A stretch of 64,000 nt of DNA, taken from NCBI RefSeq assembly GCF_030252325.1, contig NZ_CP126981.1, positions 2,046,001-2,110,000 on the forward strand, read 5' to 3'. The position numbers and the translations under genes are program-made. Numbering within the stretch: position 1 is the stretch's first letter; the number at the start of each line of letters is the position of its first letter. This document shows, one piece after another, positions 44,147 to 53,185 of the stretch. Under the pieces are notes generated by a model that did no database searches, was not told the DNA's origin, and saw only the letters and a list, made by a program, of their open reading frames with translations. This DNA comes from Candidatus Mycobacterium wuenschmannii. Lineage in GTDB: Bacteria; Actinomycetota; Actinomycetes; Mycobacteriales; Mycobacteriaceae.

Positions 44147-46546
44147 TTACCCGTCGAGCAGCCGCTCGCCGATCACCCGTTGTTCGCGCAGTTCTGCCAG
44201 CCCGTCAGCCGATACCCCAAGGGCGCCGAGCACTTCGTCGTTGTGCTGGCCGAGTGTCGGTGACGCCGTGCGGTGATGGTGCGCTGGTCCGGGCTTGAGC
44301 CGAAAAGGCCAGCCGGGGAACCGTTGTCGACCTGAGAGCGGATGCTCGAGCTCCTCGTAGAAACCGCGGGCCTCGAGCTGGTCGACGTCATACATCCGGT
44401 CTGCAGCAAGCAGTCGCTCAGCAGGCACGCCCCGGCCGCGGAAGGTGTCGGCGACGTCATCGGGTTCCCGCGTCCCAGTCCACTGAGTGAGCACGTCGTC
44501 AAACGCATCATGGTTATCGAGTCGAGCCTGTTGCGACGAAAACAACGGATCGTCCTTCAGTTCCGACCGGTCGATCAGATCGGCGACGGCGGCCCAGTCG
44601 GCGTCGTCGCGAACCGAAATGGCGACCCACTCATCCTCATGGTTGGTTGGATAGACCCCCTGCGCGTAAGAGCGGTGCCGATTTCCCTCCCGCTCACGTA
44701 CGCGATGCGTCAGTGAGTACTCGATCACGGGTTCCGCGGTCACGGCGGCACCGACTTCGATCTGCGCGGCCTCGATCAACTGCCCCTCGCCCGTGGACCG
44801 CCGGTGCTCGAGGGCTGCCAGCAAGGCGACGCACGCATGCACACCGGCGATCGGGTCGGCGGGCCCTTGCAGATTGCACGGCGGTCCGTCGCCGTAGCCG
44901 GTCGAAGCGGACATGCCGGACACCTGTTCGATGTTCAAAGCCCAGCCCACATAATCGCGCCACGGGCCCTCGAGTCCGAAACCCGGCATCCGCACCATGA
45001 TCACGCCGGGGTTGACACATGCGAGGGAGTCGTAATCCAAGCCGAATTGCTCAACCACGCGCGGTGAGAAGTTCTCCACCACGACGTCGGCTTCAGCAGC
45101 CAATCGCAACGCCAATTCTCGACCCGCCGCAGACGTGAGGTCCAGCGTGATGTCGCGCTTGTTGAGATTGGTTCCCTGCCATAGCGGTCCGCACTCGTAC
45201 CAGTCGTCGCCGGAACGCAACAGCGAACCCGAGTAGCGATGTCCGTCGGGCCGCTGGATGGACTCGACCTTGACCACGTCGGCCCCGAACGCGCCGAGGT
45301 AGCACGTCAGATACGCCCCAGCCCAGAAGGTGCTCAGGTCGAACACCTTCAGTCCGGCGAACGGCTGTGCCACGTCCAACTCTGCGTCGTCTGGGCGGTG
45401 TGCGTCACGCTCAGTCCATTCAGCGGGCAGCGTCGCTGCCCCCGTGGTGGGTGCCGTTAACGGCGGGGGGACCGGCGTCTTCGAAAACCGAAAGGGCGCA
45501 CCGGGTCTGGTGAACTGCCATTCTTTCGACGCCGACTCGATGAAGAATCCTCGCTGCGCGTACTGCGGACAATCCAGGATGGTGTCGCCCTGGGAAATCG
45601 GCGCTGCGGGTATCCGCATCGCCTGACTCAACTCGACCAGGTCCGCCACGGACATCGACTCCAGGAAGGGCTGGGCCTTGGCGAAGAACTCGTCGCGCTC
45701 GGGGCCGCCGAGCATGATCGCAAGCTGATGCTCGCCGAACTCGGGCAGCCCTACCATCGCGCACACATCGAGCCAGTGCTGACCGGTCAAACAGTTGATA
45801 CCTATCCAGCCATCACCCGCCCGCACGATACCCAGCATCGGCGCAGCCTTGGAATTCGTAGGCAGATTAAGGCTTTTCAGCCGCGCGGCCATCATCATCG
45901 GATACGGAAGTGTCGACAACAGCGACTCGAACATCGAGACGTCGACCTCTACTGGCCGGTTCGTCCGAGCGGCCGCAACGCGCAGTGCGGTGAGCGCCCC
46001 CAGCGCCGCATAGCCGCCCGCGATGTACTCCGGGATGCGGGCGCCGGATTGTACCGGCGGACGGCCGGGCTCGCGGACGTTGATCCACCCTGCCGCCGCC
46101 TGAAGTGTCAGTGGGGTCGTCACCCGTTCGCGCAGCGGTCCCTCTTGGCCGAAGTTCGAGATCCTCGCCACGACCAGATTCGGATTGAGTTGCTCGAGGG
46201 TGTCCGCGTCGAGACCCCACTGCCGACGCTCCGCGACCCCGGCCGGAAGGTCTTCGACGAGAACGTCGGCGTTGGAGATGAGCCTTTGCGCGGCAGCGAG
46301 ATCACCGTCATCGGTGAAATCTAATGTGAGACCATGCTTTCCGGCATTCAGATACTCGAACAGCCCGCTGCGGTTCGGATCTGGGCGGCCGTCGGGAAAC
46401 GGGCCCCAGTGACGCAGCGGATCGCCCGACGGTGGCTCGACCTTGCACACATCGGCACCCAGGTCGACGAGAAGTTTTGCGCAGTAGGGGCCGGCGATCT
46501 CGGATGCCAGCTCGACGACGCGCACACCCTCTAGTGGCCGGGTCAC
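44147..46546 (-). CDS. fused double-domain CaiB/BaiF CoA-transferase
   Basis: 799 aa from GTG 46546, overlapping the aldehyde dehydrogenase stop by 4 nt; the frame back to 46732 is spurious. It contains two class III CoA-transferase modules in one chain. The first is VRVVELASEIAGPYCAKLLVDLGADVCKVEPPSGD at the start; the second, from about residue 405, is LKVFDLSTFWAGAYLTCYLGAFGADVVKVES. Class III enzymes normally form interlocked dimers of 400-residue chains, so the fusion could replace a heterodimer. It would transfer CoA between a donor acyl-CoA and a carboxylate. The end RQRFPGWPFRLKPGP is typical of the family. Confidence 0.88.
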   Translation of the reverse strand: MTRPLEGVRVVELASEIAGPYCAKLLVDLGADVCKVEPPSGDPLRHWGPFPDGRPDPNRSGLFEYLNAGKHGLTLDFTDDGDLAAAQRLISNADVLVEDLPAGVAERRQWGLDADTLEQLNPNLVVARISNFGQEGPLRERVTTPLTLQAAAGWINVREPGRPPVQSGARIPEYIAGGYAALGALTALRVAAARTNRPVEVDVSMFESLLSTLPYPMMMAARLKSLNLPTNSKAAPMLGIVRAGDGWIGINCLTGQHWLDVCAMVGLPEFGEHQLAIMLGGPERDEFFAKAQPFLESMSVADLVELSQAMRIPAAPISQGDTILDCPQYAQRGFFIESASKEWQFTRPGAPFRFSKTPVPPPLTAPTTGAATLPAEWTERDAHRPDDAELDVAQPFAGLKVFDLSTFWAGAYLTCYLGAFGADVVKVESIQRPDGHRYSGSLLRSGDDWYECGPLWQGTNLNKRDITLDLTSAAGRELALRLAAEADVVVENFSPRVVEQFGLDYDSLACVNPGVIMVRMPGFGLEGPWRDYVGWALNIEQVSGMSASTGYGDGPPCNLQGPADPIAGVHACVALLAALEHRRSTGEGQLIEAAQIEVGAAVTAEPVIEYSLTHRVREREGNRHRSYAQGVYPTNHEDEWVAISVRDDADWAAVADLIDRSELKDDPLFSSQQARLDNHDAFDDVLTQWTGTREPDDVADTFRGRGVPAERLLAADRMYDVDQLEARGFYEELEHPLSGRQRFPGWPFRLKPGPAHHHRTASPTLGQHNDEVLGALGVSADGLAELREQRVIGERLLDG

Positions 46547-48003
46547 GCCGGTATCCCGATGGCCTTGGGCTCCATATAAGCCCGCAACCCCATCACACCG
46601 CCCTCTCGTCCGATTCCGCTCTGCTTGAATCCCCCGAATGGCGCGTCTCCTGGGATGGTGCCGTTGATTGATATCTGTCCGGTCCTTATCCGTCGGGCGA
46701 CGGCCACCGCACGCTCGATATCGCTCCCCCACACTGCGCCGCCGAGCCCGTAGGCCGAGTTGTTGGCGATGGCCACCGCGTCGTCGTCGTCGCGGTATCG
46801 CAACACGGTCAGCACGGGACCGAACACCTCCTCCTGCGCGATGTACGAATCGGCCGAGGTGTCAGTGAGAATCGTCGGCTCGAAGTAGAAGCCGCTGCTC
46901 AGATCCTTGGGACGTGATCCCCCGGTCACTACCGTCGCGCCGTCGGCTTCCGCGCGTTTGACGAACCCCTCGACACGATCGAGGTGTTCACGGCTGATCA
47001 ACGGCCCCATGGTGACCGCAGGATCGACCGGGTCTCCGAGCACAACTGCGCGAGCCAGCTCCGCAAGCCGGCCCACCACGTCTTCGTGGATACCTTCGGG
47101 TAGCAGCAACCTGCTGTTGAGAATGCACGCCTGACCGGCATGCATCGTGCATCCCTCGAACAGCAGGCGCTCCAGCAGTTCGTCGGTGACCTCGACGTCG
47201 GGCATCAGCACCGTCGCCGACTTCCCCCCGCATTCCAGCAGCACGCGTTTCATGGTGGTCGCGGCACTCGCCATCACGTCGCGACCAACCGCCGAGCTGC
47301 CCGTGAAGCTGACCATATCGACGCGGGGATCGAGCGTCAGACGCCTGCTGGCCTCGACGCCGGCCGGCGTCACGACGTTGACGACGCCGGGTGGGATGTC
47401 GGTGTTCTCATCGATGATGCGAGCCAGCGCAAGCCCCGCCAAAGGTGTCAGCGGTGAAGGCTTGAGCACCAGCGTATTTCCCGCCGCGAGCGCCGCGCCA
47501 AGTTTCATGACGTTAAGGGTGTGCGGAAAGTTCCACGGCGTCATGGCCGCCACCACACCGAGCGGTTCGTACCGCAGCAACGTAGTGCCCGCGGCACCCC
47601 ACACGTCCATCGGCGACTCGGCAGGCTCCACGGCGAGTTCGGCGGCGTGACCGACCATGAATGCCGGACCCTCGACGTGGATCAGACGCTCGTTCTCGGC
47701 GCATCCCCACTCGGCCTGCGCCAGGGCGTAAATCTCCTCACCACGCGCCATCAGGGCATCGCTGAGCTGCTGCAGGCATCGACCGCGTTCGGCGGGTTCA
47801 AGAGTGGGCCACGGGCCGTTGTCGAAAGCGGACCTCGCCGCCGCGACCGCCTCATCCACCTGGGTCACGCTGGCGTCCGGAGCCGTTTCGATCACTGCTT
47901 CGGTGGCGGGGTTGAACACCTCGTAGCGCCCACTGTCGGGATCGGTCCAGCGCCCGTTGATGTAGTGCCCGTAGGCGTCGATGAGAGAAGCCGACCCGGC
48001 CAT
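46543..48003 (-). CDS. aldehyde dehydrogenase (NAD(P)-dependent)
   Basis: 486 aa from ATG 48003 after AGGAAGG; a TTG at 48009 is the alternative. Motifs: TPWNFPHTLNVMKLGAALAAGNTLVLKPS, the general-base Glu in LLECGGKSATV (near 255), the nucleophile in GCTMHAGQACILNSR (near 285) and EEVFGPVLTVLRY. It oxidises an aldehyde to the acid, probably the product of P450 or alcohol oxidation, which the coupled CoA-transferase could then activate. It is divergent from the P450 operon at 48245. Confidence 0.92.
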   Translation of the reverse strand: MAGSASLIDAYGHYINGRWTDPDSGRYEVFNPATEAVIETAPDASVTQVDEAVAAARSAFDNGPWPTLEPAERGRCLQQLSDALMARGEEIYALAQAEWGCAENERLIHVEGPAFMVGHAAELAVEPAESPMDVWGAAGTTLLRYEPLGVVAAMTPWNFPHTLNVMKLGAALAAGNTLVLKPSPLTPLAGLALARIIDENTDIPPGVVNVVTPAGVEASRRLTLDPRVDMVSFTGSSAVGRDVMASAATTMKRVLLECGGKSATVLMPDVEVTDELLERLLFEGCTMHAGQACILNSRLLLPEGIHEDVVGRLAELARAVVLGDPVDPAVTMGPLISREHLDRVEGFVKRAEADGATVVTGGSRPKDLSSGFYFEPTILTDTSADSYIAQEEVFGPVLTVLRYRDDDDAVAIANNSAYGLGGAVWGSDIERAVAVARRIRTGQISINGTIPGDAPFGGFKQSGIGREGGVMGLRAYMEPKAIGIPA

Positions 48004-48058
48004 CCCCAACCTGCCTTCCTAATCGCATGATCGTGGTACGGCGCAGACAGACCGCAGT

Positions 48059-48074
48059 GAGAACTTACATACTC
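48059..48074. promoter_or_regulatory. GAGAA-N6-TACTC dyad in the aldehyde dehydrogenase/P450 gap
   Basis: GAGAA (48059-48063), CTTACA, TACTC (48070-48074) is one mismatch from the perfect dyad. It lies between divergent starts at 48003 (-) and 48245 (+). A weaker copy, GGAAA-CGGACA-TTCTT, is at 48182-48197, nearer the P450 gene. Confidence 0.6.
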
Positions 48075-48244
48075 AAATTGTGTGTACACCGATTACCGCA
48101 AGGCCGTCAACGGGCAATTCACCATATTTTGAGCAACTCTCGCGTAATTGACAGACTCGACACGTTTCCTGTAGACACCATGGAAACGGACATTCTTACT
48201 TTATCTGTCCGACCAGCCGTCAGCTATCCCAAGGAAGGCATACG

Positions 48245-49438
48245 GTGCCCACCACAACCGTTCCCTTGCACTCTCCGGACTTTTACGCCGGGGATCCTTA
48301 CCCGATCTACCGGGAACTTCGCAACACAACGCCCGTCGTCTGGAACGACGTCACGAACTTCTGGGCGCTGTTGAAGTACGAGGACGTCCGCTACGTGTCG
48401 GGCCACCCCCTGACCTTCTCCTCGACCAAGGGCATTTCAATTCCTGATCCCAATCAGCCTGAACCCGTTCAGGAGGGGAACCTGATCTTCACCGATCCCC
48501 CGCGCCACCGGCAGCTCCGGAAGCTCATCAACTCCGGCTTCACTCGGAGGCAGGTGCAGTTGCTCGAGCCGAAGGTGCGCCAGATCGTTCAAGGCATCGT
48601 CGACGGCGTCGACACTTCGCGCGAGTACGAGTTCGCCGAGGAGATCGCCGCCCCTTTGCCAACCCGGCTGATCGCCGAAATGCTCGGCGCACCAGCAGAA
48701 GACTGGGAACAATTCCGCGCCTGGTCCGATGCTGCAGTCGGCAGCGCCGATCCGGATATCGAGATGGACTCGATGGTCGCGCTCGCCGAGCTGTACGAAT
48801 ACTTCACCAAGCTCATTGCCGCGCGGCGATCCGGTGAAGTCAGTGGTCAGGACGATCTACTGAGCATCCTGGCCGCCGCCGAGGTCGACGGTGAGCAACT
48901 CACCGATGCCGATTTGCTCAACTTCTCCTTCCTTCTGTTGGTCGCCGGCAACGAAACGACCCGCAACCTCATCGCCCTGGGCACGCTGGCGCTGATCGAC
49001 CACCCCGACCAGTTGGCGCTGCTGCGCGCCGACCCGTCGCTGATGCCGAGCGCAGTCGAGGAGATGCTGCGATTCACCAGCCCGGTGACGCACATGGCCC
49101 GCTGCGCCACTGCGGATGTCGAGATCCGCGGTCAGCAGATCAAGGCCGGCGACACCGTGGTCATGCTCTACGGCGCCGCGAACCGCGACGAAGAGATCTT
49201 TGGACCGACGGCCGAAGAATTCGACATCACCCGTAACCCCAACCCGCACATCGCATTCGGGGCCGGCGAGCACGCCTGCCTCGGTGCGCAGCTCGCGCGG
49301 CTGGAGGCTCGGGTGATGTTTGAGGTTTTGCTGGGCACCTACCCGACGCTCGAACTCACCGGTGACGTGACGCGACTGCGCGCCACCATGGTGCCCGGCG
49401 TGAAACGTATGCCGATTCGACTAGGGACGGGCAACTGA
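48245..49438 (+). CDS. cytochrome P450, first gene of an igr-like operon
   Basis: 397 aa; GTG at 48245 after AAGGAAGG. Heme-binding FGAGEHACLGAQLAR has Cys345; the oxygen-activation helix is LLLVAGNETTRNL and the ExxR is in EEMLRF. TDPPRHRQLRKLINSGFTRRQV is usual for bacterial class I P450s. In M. tuberculosis the igr operon also begins with a P450 (cyp125) that oxidises the terminal methyl of the cholesterol side chain; this protein is shorter, and family assignment needs a search. Its TGA shares one base with the ACAD ATG. Confidence 0.92.
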   Translation: MPTTTVPLHSPDFYAGDPYPIYRELRNTTPVVWNDVTNFWALLKYEDVRYVSGHPLTFSSTKGISIPDPNQPEPVQEGNLIFTDPPRHRQLRKLINSGFTRRQVQLLEPKVRQIVQGIVDGVDTSREYEFAEEIAAPLPTRLIAEMLGAPAEDWEQFRAWSDAAVGSADPDIEMDSMVALAELYEYFTKLIAARRSGEVSGQDDLLSILAAAEVDGEQLTDADLLNFSFLLLVAGNETTRNLIALGTLALIDHPDQLALLRADPSLMPSAVEEMLRFTSPVTHMARCATADVEIRGQQIKAGDTVVMLYGAANRDEEIFGPTAEEFDITRNPNPHIAFGAGEHACLGAQLARLEARVMFEVLLGTYPTLELTGDVTRLRATMVPGVKRMPIRLGTGN

Positions 49439-50625
49439 TGGACTTCGACTACACACCGGAACAGGAACAGCTCCGCAAGGACTACCGCACTCGCCTAGAG
49501 GCGGTGATGACGCCCGAGCGTCGCGCCGCCGTCGCCAAACTCATGGAGGGAGGCGACGCGATGTCCGAGTGCAGGCGCGCACTCGGTGATGCCGGGCTTC
49601 TCGGCGTCGCGTGGCCGGTTGAATTCGGAGGCGGCGGGCTGACGGCGCTCGAGCAGTACATCTTCTCCGAGGAAGCTCGGAGGGTGAACGCTCCGTTACC
49701 AATGATCACCCTGAACACCGTGGGCCCCACGCTCATTCAGTACGGCACCGAGGAGCAGAAAGCCAGATTTCTTCCCGCCATTCTCAAGGGCACGGTCGAG
49801 TTCGCCATCGGTTACTCAGAACCGGGCGCAGGCAGCGACCTCGCGTCGTTGCGTACCACCGCAGTGCGCGACGGCGGCGAGTTCGTCATAAACGGCTCCA
49901 AGATGTTCACCAGTGGCGCCGAGTTCGCCGACTACGTCTGGCTGGCGGCACGCACCGATCCGACGGCCAAGAAGCACAAGGGAATCACGCTGTTCATCGT
50001 GCCGACCGACTCCCCCGGCTTCTCCTGGAAGCCCCTGCGCACCATGCCGGGTGTCTCCACCTACTACACGTTCTACGACGACGTCCGGGTACCGGAGAGC
50101 GCCATCGTGCTCGGCGAGAACCAAGGGTGGACCCTGGTGACCAACCAGCTCAACCTGGAGCGCGCCGCCCTGGGCAATCTCGGGGCGTTGGAGCCTCTAT
50201 TCCGCAAGACCCTCGAATGGGCGTCGACCACACCGCTCGACGACGGCATGGTCATCGAAAAGCCTTGGGTTCAACAGGCTTTAGCCCGAGTCGAAGCGCA
50301 GGTTGCCGCCTACCGTCTGCTGAACCTGCGGGTGAACGCGACCATGAGTGCCGGCGCGCTTGGCATGGGCGAGGCGTCCGCGGCGAAGGTGTTCGGCACC
50401 GAGCTCACCCAGCAGGTCGCCCGCGAACTTCTTGAAGTCGTTGGGCAAGCCGGCGTGCGCAACGACGCAGCGGCCCCACTCAAGGGCGAGCTGGAAGGCG
50501 CCTACCGCATGGCAGTCATCAACACATTCGGCGGCGGAGCCAACGAGCTTCAACGCGACATCATCGCCATGGCCGGTCTCGGGATGCCGCGCGCACCCCG
50601 GGACATGCGGGCCAACGCATCCTGA
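49438..50625 (+). CDS. acyl-CoA dehydrogenase, alpha-type (ChsE-like subunit)
   Basis: 395 aa. IGYSEPGAGSDLASLRTTAV, INGSKMFTSGAEFADYVWLAARTD and the C-terminal FGGGANELQRDIIAMAGLGMPR identify an alpha-type ACAD with a GGGANE variant. With the beta-type gene at 51627 in the same operon it should form an alpha2-beta2 enzyme acting on a side chain, as FadE28-FadE29 (ChsE1-ChsE2) do in the igr operon. Confidence 0.9.
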   Translation: MDFDYTPEQEQLRKDYRTRLEAVMTPERRAAVAKLMEGGDAMSECRRALGDAGLLGVAWPVEFGGGGLTALEQYIFSEEARRVNAPLPMITLNTVGPTLIQYGTEEQKARFLPAILKGTVEFAIGYSEPGAGSDLASLRTTAVRDGGEFVINGSKMFTSGAEFADYVWLAARTDPTAKKHKGITLFIVPTDSPGFSWKPLRTMPGVSTYYTFYDDVRVPESAIVLGENQGWTLVTNQLNLERAALGNLGALEPLFRKTLEWASTTPLDDGMVIEKPWVQQALARVEAQVAAYRLLNLRVNATMSAGALGMGEASAAKVFGTELTQQVARELLEVVGQAGVRNDAAAPLKGELEGAYRMAVINTFGGGANELQRDIIAMAGLGMPRAPRDMRANAS

Positions 50626-50643
50626 AAGGCAGGTTCCACACCC

Positions 50644-51192
50644 GTGACCGAGACATCGAACGACGACCTTCGCGAGCGCCTGGACGCGCTGATCGGCAAG
50701 CCCATCAGTGTCGGAGGGCCGGCTAAAGCACCAGATCCGGTCAACGCGGCCATGATCCGGCACTGGGCCTACGCCCTCGACGACATGAACCCGGCATATC
50801 TGGACCAGGAGTTCGCCACATCCTCACGCTACGGCGGCCTTGTCTCGCCTCCCGTCATGCTGCAGTCCTGGACGATGGCGCCACCCAAGCTGGTCGGTAT
50901 CCACGAGCGCGGCGGAGTTCCCGTCGTGCTCAAGGAGAACCCGCTGCAGTTCCTCACCGACGCGGGGTACACCGGGACCGTCGCGACCAACTCCGAGTTC
51001 GAGCTGGAGCGCTACCCGAGAGTCGGCGACGACATCACCGCCGAGACGGTGTTCGAGACGATCTCCGACGAGAAGACGACGGCGATGGGCAAAGGCTACT
51101 TCGTCACCTGGATCACCACTTATCGCGATCAGAACGGTGAAGTGATCGGCCGCCAGCGTTTTCGCACGCTCCGATTCAAGACAGGAAGCTGA
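50644..51192 (+). CDS. ChsH2 N-domain-like hotdog hydratase subunit (free-standing)
   Basis: 182 aa; GTG at 50644. RHWAYALDDMNPAYLDQEFA is the MaoC-type region, but the catalytic His is Tyr (DMNPAY), as expected for a non-catalytic half. YGGLVSPPVMLQSW and SEFELERYPRVGDDITAET fit the hotdog. In mycobacterial ChsH2 (about 311 aa) such a domain is fused to a C-terminal DUF35; here the DUF35 is a separate gene starting on the last base of this one, and 182 + 137 residues nearly equal the fused length. This is a split ChsH2, by inference. Confidence 0.82.
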   Translation: MTETSNDDLRERLDALIGKPISVGGPAKAPDPVNAAMIRHWAYALDDMNPAYLDQEFATSSRYGGLVSPPVMLQSWTMAPPKLVGIHERGGVPVVLKENPLQFLTDAGYTGTVATNSEFELERYPRVGDDITAETVFETISDEKTTAMGKGYFVTWITTYRDQNGEVIGRQRFRTLRFKTGS

Positions 51193-51605
51193 TGGCCACC
51201 CGACTCGCCCCGTCGATCAGCCCGGACACCGAATTCTTCTGGTCGGGGCTCAAGGATCACAAGCTACGGATTCAGCGGTGCACCGACTGCAATACGTTGC
51301 GGGTCCCGCCACGGCCGATGTGCGGTAACTGCCAGTCCCTCAATTGGGATTTCGTCGAATCGACCGGGCGCGGAACGGTGTACAGCTTTGTGATGCCGCA
51401 GTACCCCCCGCTGCCCTTTCTCCAATATCCCTACGTCGTGGTTCTGGTCGAGCTGGACGAGGGCGTACGGATCGTCTCGAACCTCTGCGATATCGACCCC
51501 TCCGACATCGAGGTCGGTATGCCCGTCGAAGTCTTTTACGAAAAATTCGAAGCCATCCCGAGCGGTGACGAGCTGGTGCTGCATCAGTTCCGGCCTGCCA
51601 GTTGA
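51192..51605 (+). CDS. DUF35 zinc-ribbon/OB-fold protein (ChsH2 C-domain-like)
   Basis: 137 aa; its ATG shares one base with the preceding TGA. The zinc ribbon CTDCNTLRVPPRPMCGNC carries four Cys; the OB fold follows (GTVYSFVMPQYPPLPFLQYPYVVVLVELDEG). In the Ltp2 system the DUF35 domain docks on the aldolase and forms part of the active-site channel. The partner here is likely the Ltp2-like protein at 53182. Confidence 0.86.
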   Translation: MATRLAPSISPDTEFFWSGLKDHKLRIQRCTDCNTLRVPPRPMCGNCQSLNWDFVESTGRGTVYSFVMPQYPPLPFLQYPYVVVLVELDEGVRIVSNLCDIDPSDIEVGMPVEVFYEKFEAIPSGDELVLHQFRPAS

Positions 51606-51626
51606 TAAGCGAGGCGTTAATCCAGC

Positions 51627-52736
51627 ATGGACTTTTCCTTCACCGAAGAGCAAGAAACCGTCGGCAAGGTTGCCCGTCAGCTCTTCGAACATCGCGCGAC
51701 GCCCGAACATCTCTCTGAGCTTGAGGCGGGCAAGGTTCGCCATGACGACGCGCTGTGGCGCGAGTTGGCCGCGTCGGACCTGCTGGGCATCGCGCTGCCT
51801 GAATCAGTCGGCGGCAGCGGGGGCGACTTCCTCGAACTCTGCGTACTGCTCGCCGAAGTCGGCTGGAGCGTCGCCCCGATCCCGGTCTACGCGACTCTCA
51901 TCCTCGGCGCGGATGCCCTTGCGCGGCATGGCGACTCGGCCCTTCATCAGCAGTACCTGCCGAAGGTGATCAGCGGCGAGCTGATCCTGACCGCCGCACT
52001 CGCCGAGCCGAACAACTCCGACCCGACGTCGCCGCGCACCACCGCGCGCGCGGAAGGCGACACCTGGATCCTCGACGGCAGCAAGGAGCTCGTACCCGCG
52101 GCGCAGCTCGCCGGCGCCATCGTGATCTCGGCGCGTGCCGACGATGGACCCGGACTGTTTCTCGTCGACACATCGGCCGACGGCGTCACGGTCACCGCGG
52201 CAGGTACCACCAACGGTGAGCCCTACGCCGACGTCGAACTCACCGGAGCCGTCGCACGCCGGCTCAACGCCGCCGGCGGGGTCAACGCCGTCGCGGAACT
52301 GTACAACCGGGCGCTCATAGGACTCTGCGCGATACAGGTTGGCGTGACCGAACGCGCGCTGAAGATCGCCGCCTCCTACACCAGCGAGCGCGAACAATTC
52401 GGCAGGCCCATCGGCTCATTCCAGGCCGTACAGCAGCGGCTGGCCGATGCGTTCATCGACGTCGAGGCCATTCGCTGGACCACCTGGCACGCGGCGTGGC
52501 TCATCGCCGAGGGCCGGCCCGCGACCCGCGAAGCGGCCATCGCCAAGTTCTGGGCCGCCGAGGCGGGAGCACGAGTCGTCGCATCCGCACAGCAGGTCCA
52601 CGGCGGCATGGGTATCGACGTCACGTACCTACTGCACCGATATTTCCTGTGGGCCAAACAAATCGAGCTCTCGCTCGGTTCAGCACCCCAGCAACTTGCC
52701 AGGCTCGGCACCGCATACCCGGAAGGAATGAAATGA
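51627..52736 (+). CDS. acyl-CoA dehydrogenase, beta-type (ChsE-like subunit)
   Basis: 369 aa. DFSFTEEQETVGKVARQLFE at the start, SEREQFGRPIGSFQAVQQRLADAFID, and VHGGMGIDVTYLLHRYFLWAKQIELSLGSAP at the end mark the beta type. It is the partner candidate of the alpha-type gene at 49438. It overlaps the MaoC gene by 4 nt. Confidence 0.88.
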   Translation: MDFSFTEEQETVGKVARQLFEHRATPEHLSELEAGKVRHDDALWRELAASDLLGIALPESVGGSGGDFLELCVLLAEVGWSVAPIPVYATLILGADALARHGDSALHQQYLPKVISGELILTAALAEPNNSDPTSPRTTARAEGDTWILDGSKELVPAAQLAGAIVISARADDGPGLFLVDTSADGVTVTAAGTTNGEPYADVELTGAVARRLNAAGGVNAVAELYNRALIGLCAIQVGVTERALKIAASYTSEREQFGRPIGSFQAVQQRLADAFIDVEAIRWTTWHAAWLIAEGRPATREAAIAKFWAAEAGARVVASAQQVHGGMGIDVTYLLHRYFLWAKQIELSLGSAPQQLARLGTAYPEGMK

Positions 52737-53185
52737 CCTCCACCGTCGACCGCACCAAGACCCTCGCCTGGGACAGCATCACGGTGGGTGACGAAGTCAC
52801 CCCGATGGACGTCCCGGTGACCACCACCCTGATCGTCGCAGGCGCCATCGCATCCCGCGACTACATGCCAGTCCACCACGACCGCGACTTCGCCAATTCC
52901 CAAGGCTCCAAAGACATTTTCCTCAACATCCTGACGACGAACGGGCTCTGTGTGAAGTTTCTGCACGATTGGGCCGGCCCCGAAGCGATGGTCAAGAAGC
53001 TGTCCATTCGACTGGGCGTGCCGGCGTACCCGAATGATCCGATGCGCTTCACCGGCTCGGTCACAGACAAGTCGTCGACCAACGACGAAGGCTTTGTCGA
53101 GGTTACCTTCAAGGGCACCAACAGCCTTGGCGACCACGTCTCGGGCACCGCACTACTCAGCCTGCTCGAAGGCGTGAATGCATGA
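52733..53185 (+). CDS. MaoC-like hydratase, ChsH1-like catalytic subunit
   Basis: 150 aa from ATG 52733, overlapping the ACAD stop. ASRDYMPVHHDRDFANSQG keeps the Asp and His of the hydratase motif, so this should be the catalytic half of a heteromeric hydratase with the 50644 and 51192 products. It hydrates the side-chain enoyl-CoA to the tertiary or secondary alcohol that the aldolase then cleaves. The following gene overlaps by 4 nt. Confidence 0.87.
   Translation: MTSTVDRTKTLAWDSITVGDEVTPMDVPVTTTLIVAGAIASRDYMPVHHDRDFANSQGSKDIFLNILTTNGLCVKFLHDWAGPEAMVKKLSIRLGVPAYPNDPMRFTGSVTDKSSTNDEGFVEVTFKGTNSLGDHVSGTALLSLLEGVNA

Noticed and set aside
44147..46732. 861-residue version of the CoA-transferase
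   Set aside because: The first 62 codons overlap the aldehyde dehydrogenase gene and are Arg-rich shadow sequence; GTG 46546 fits the family start.
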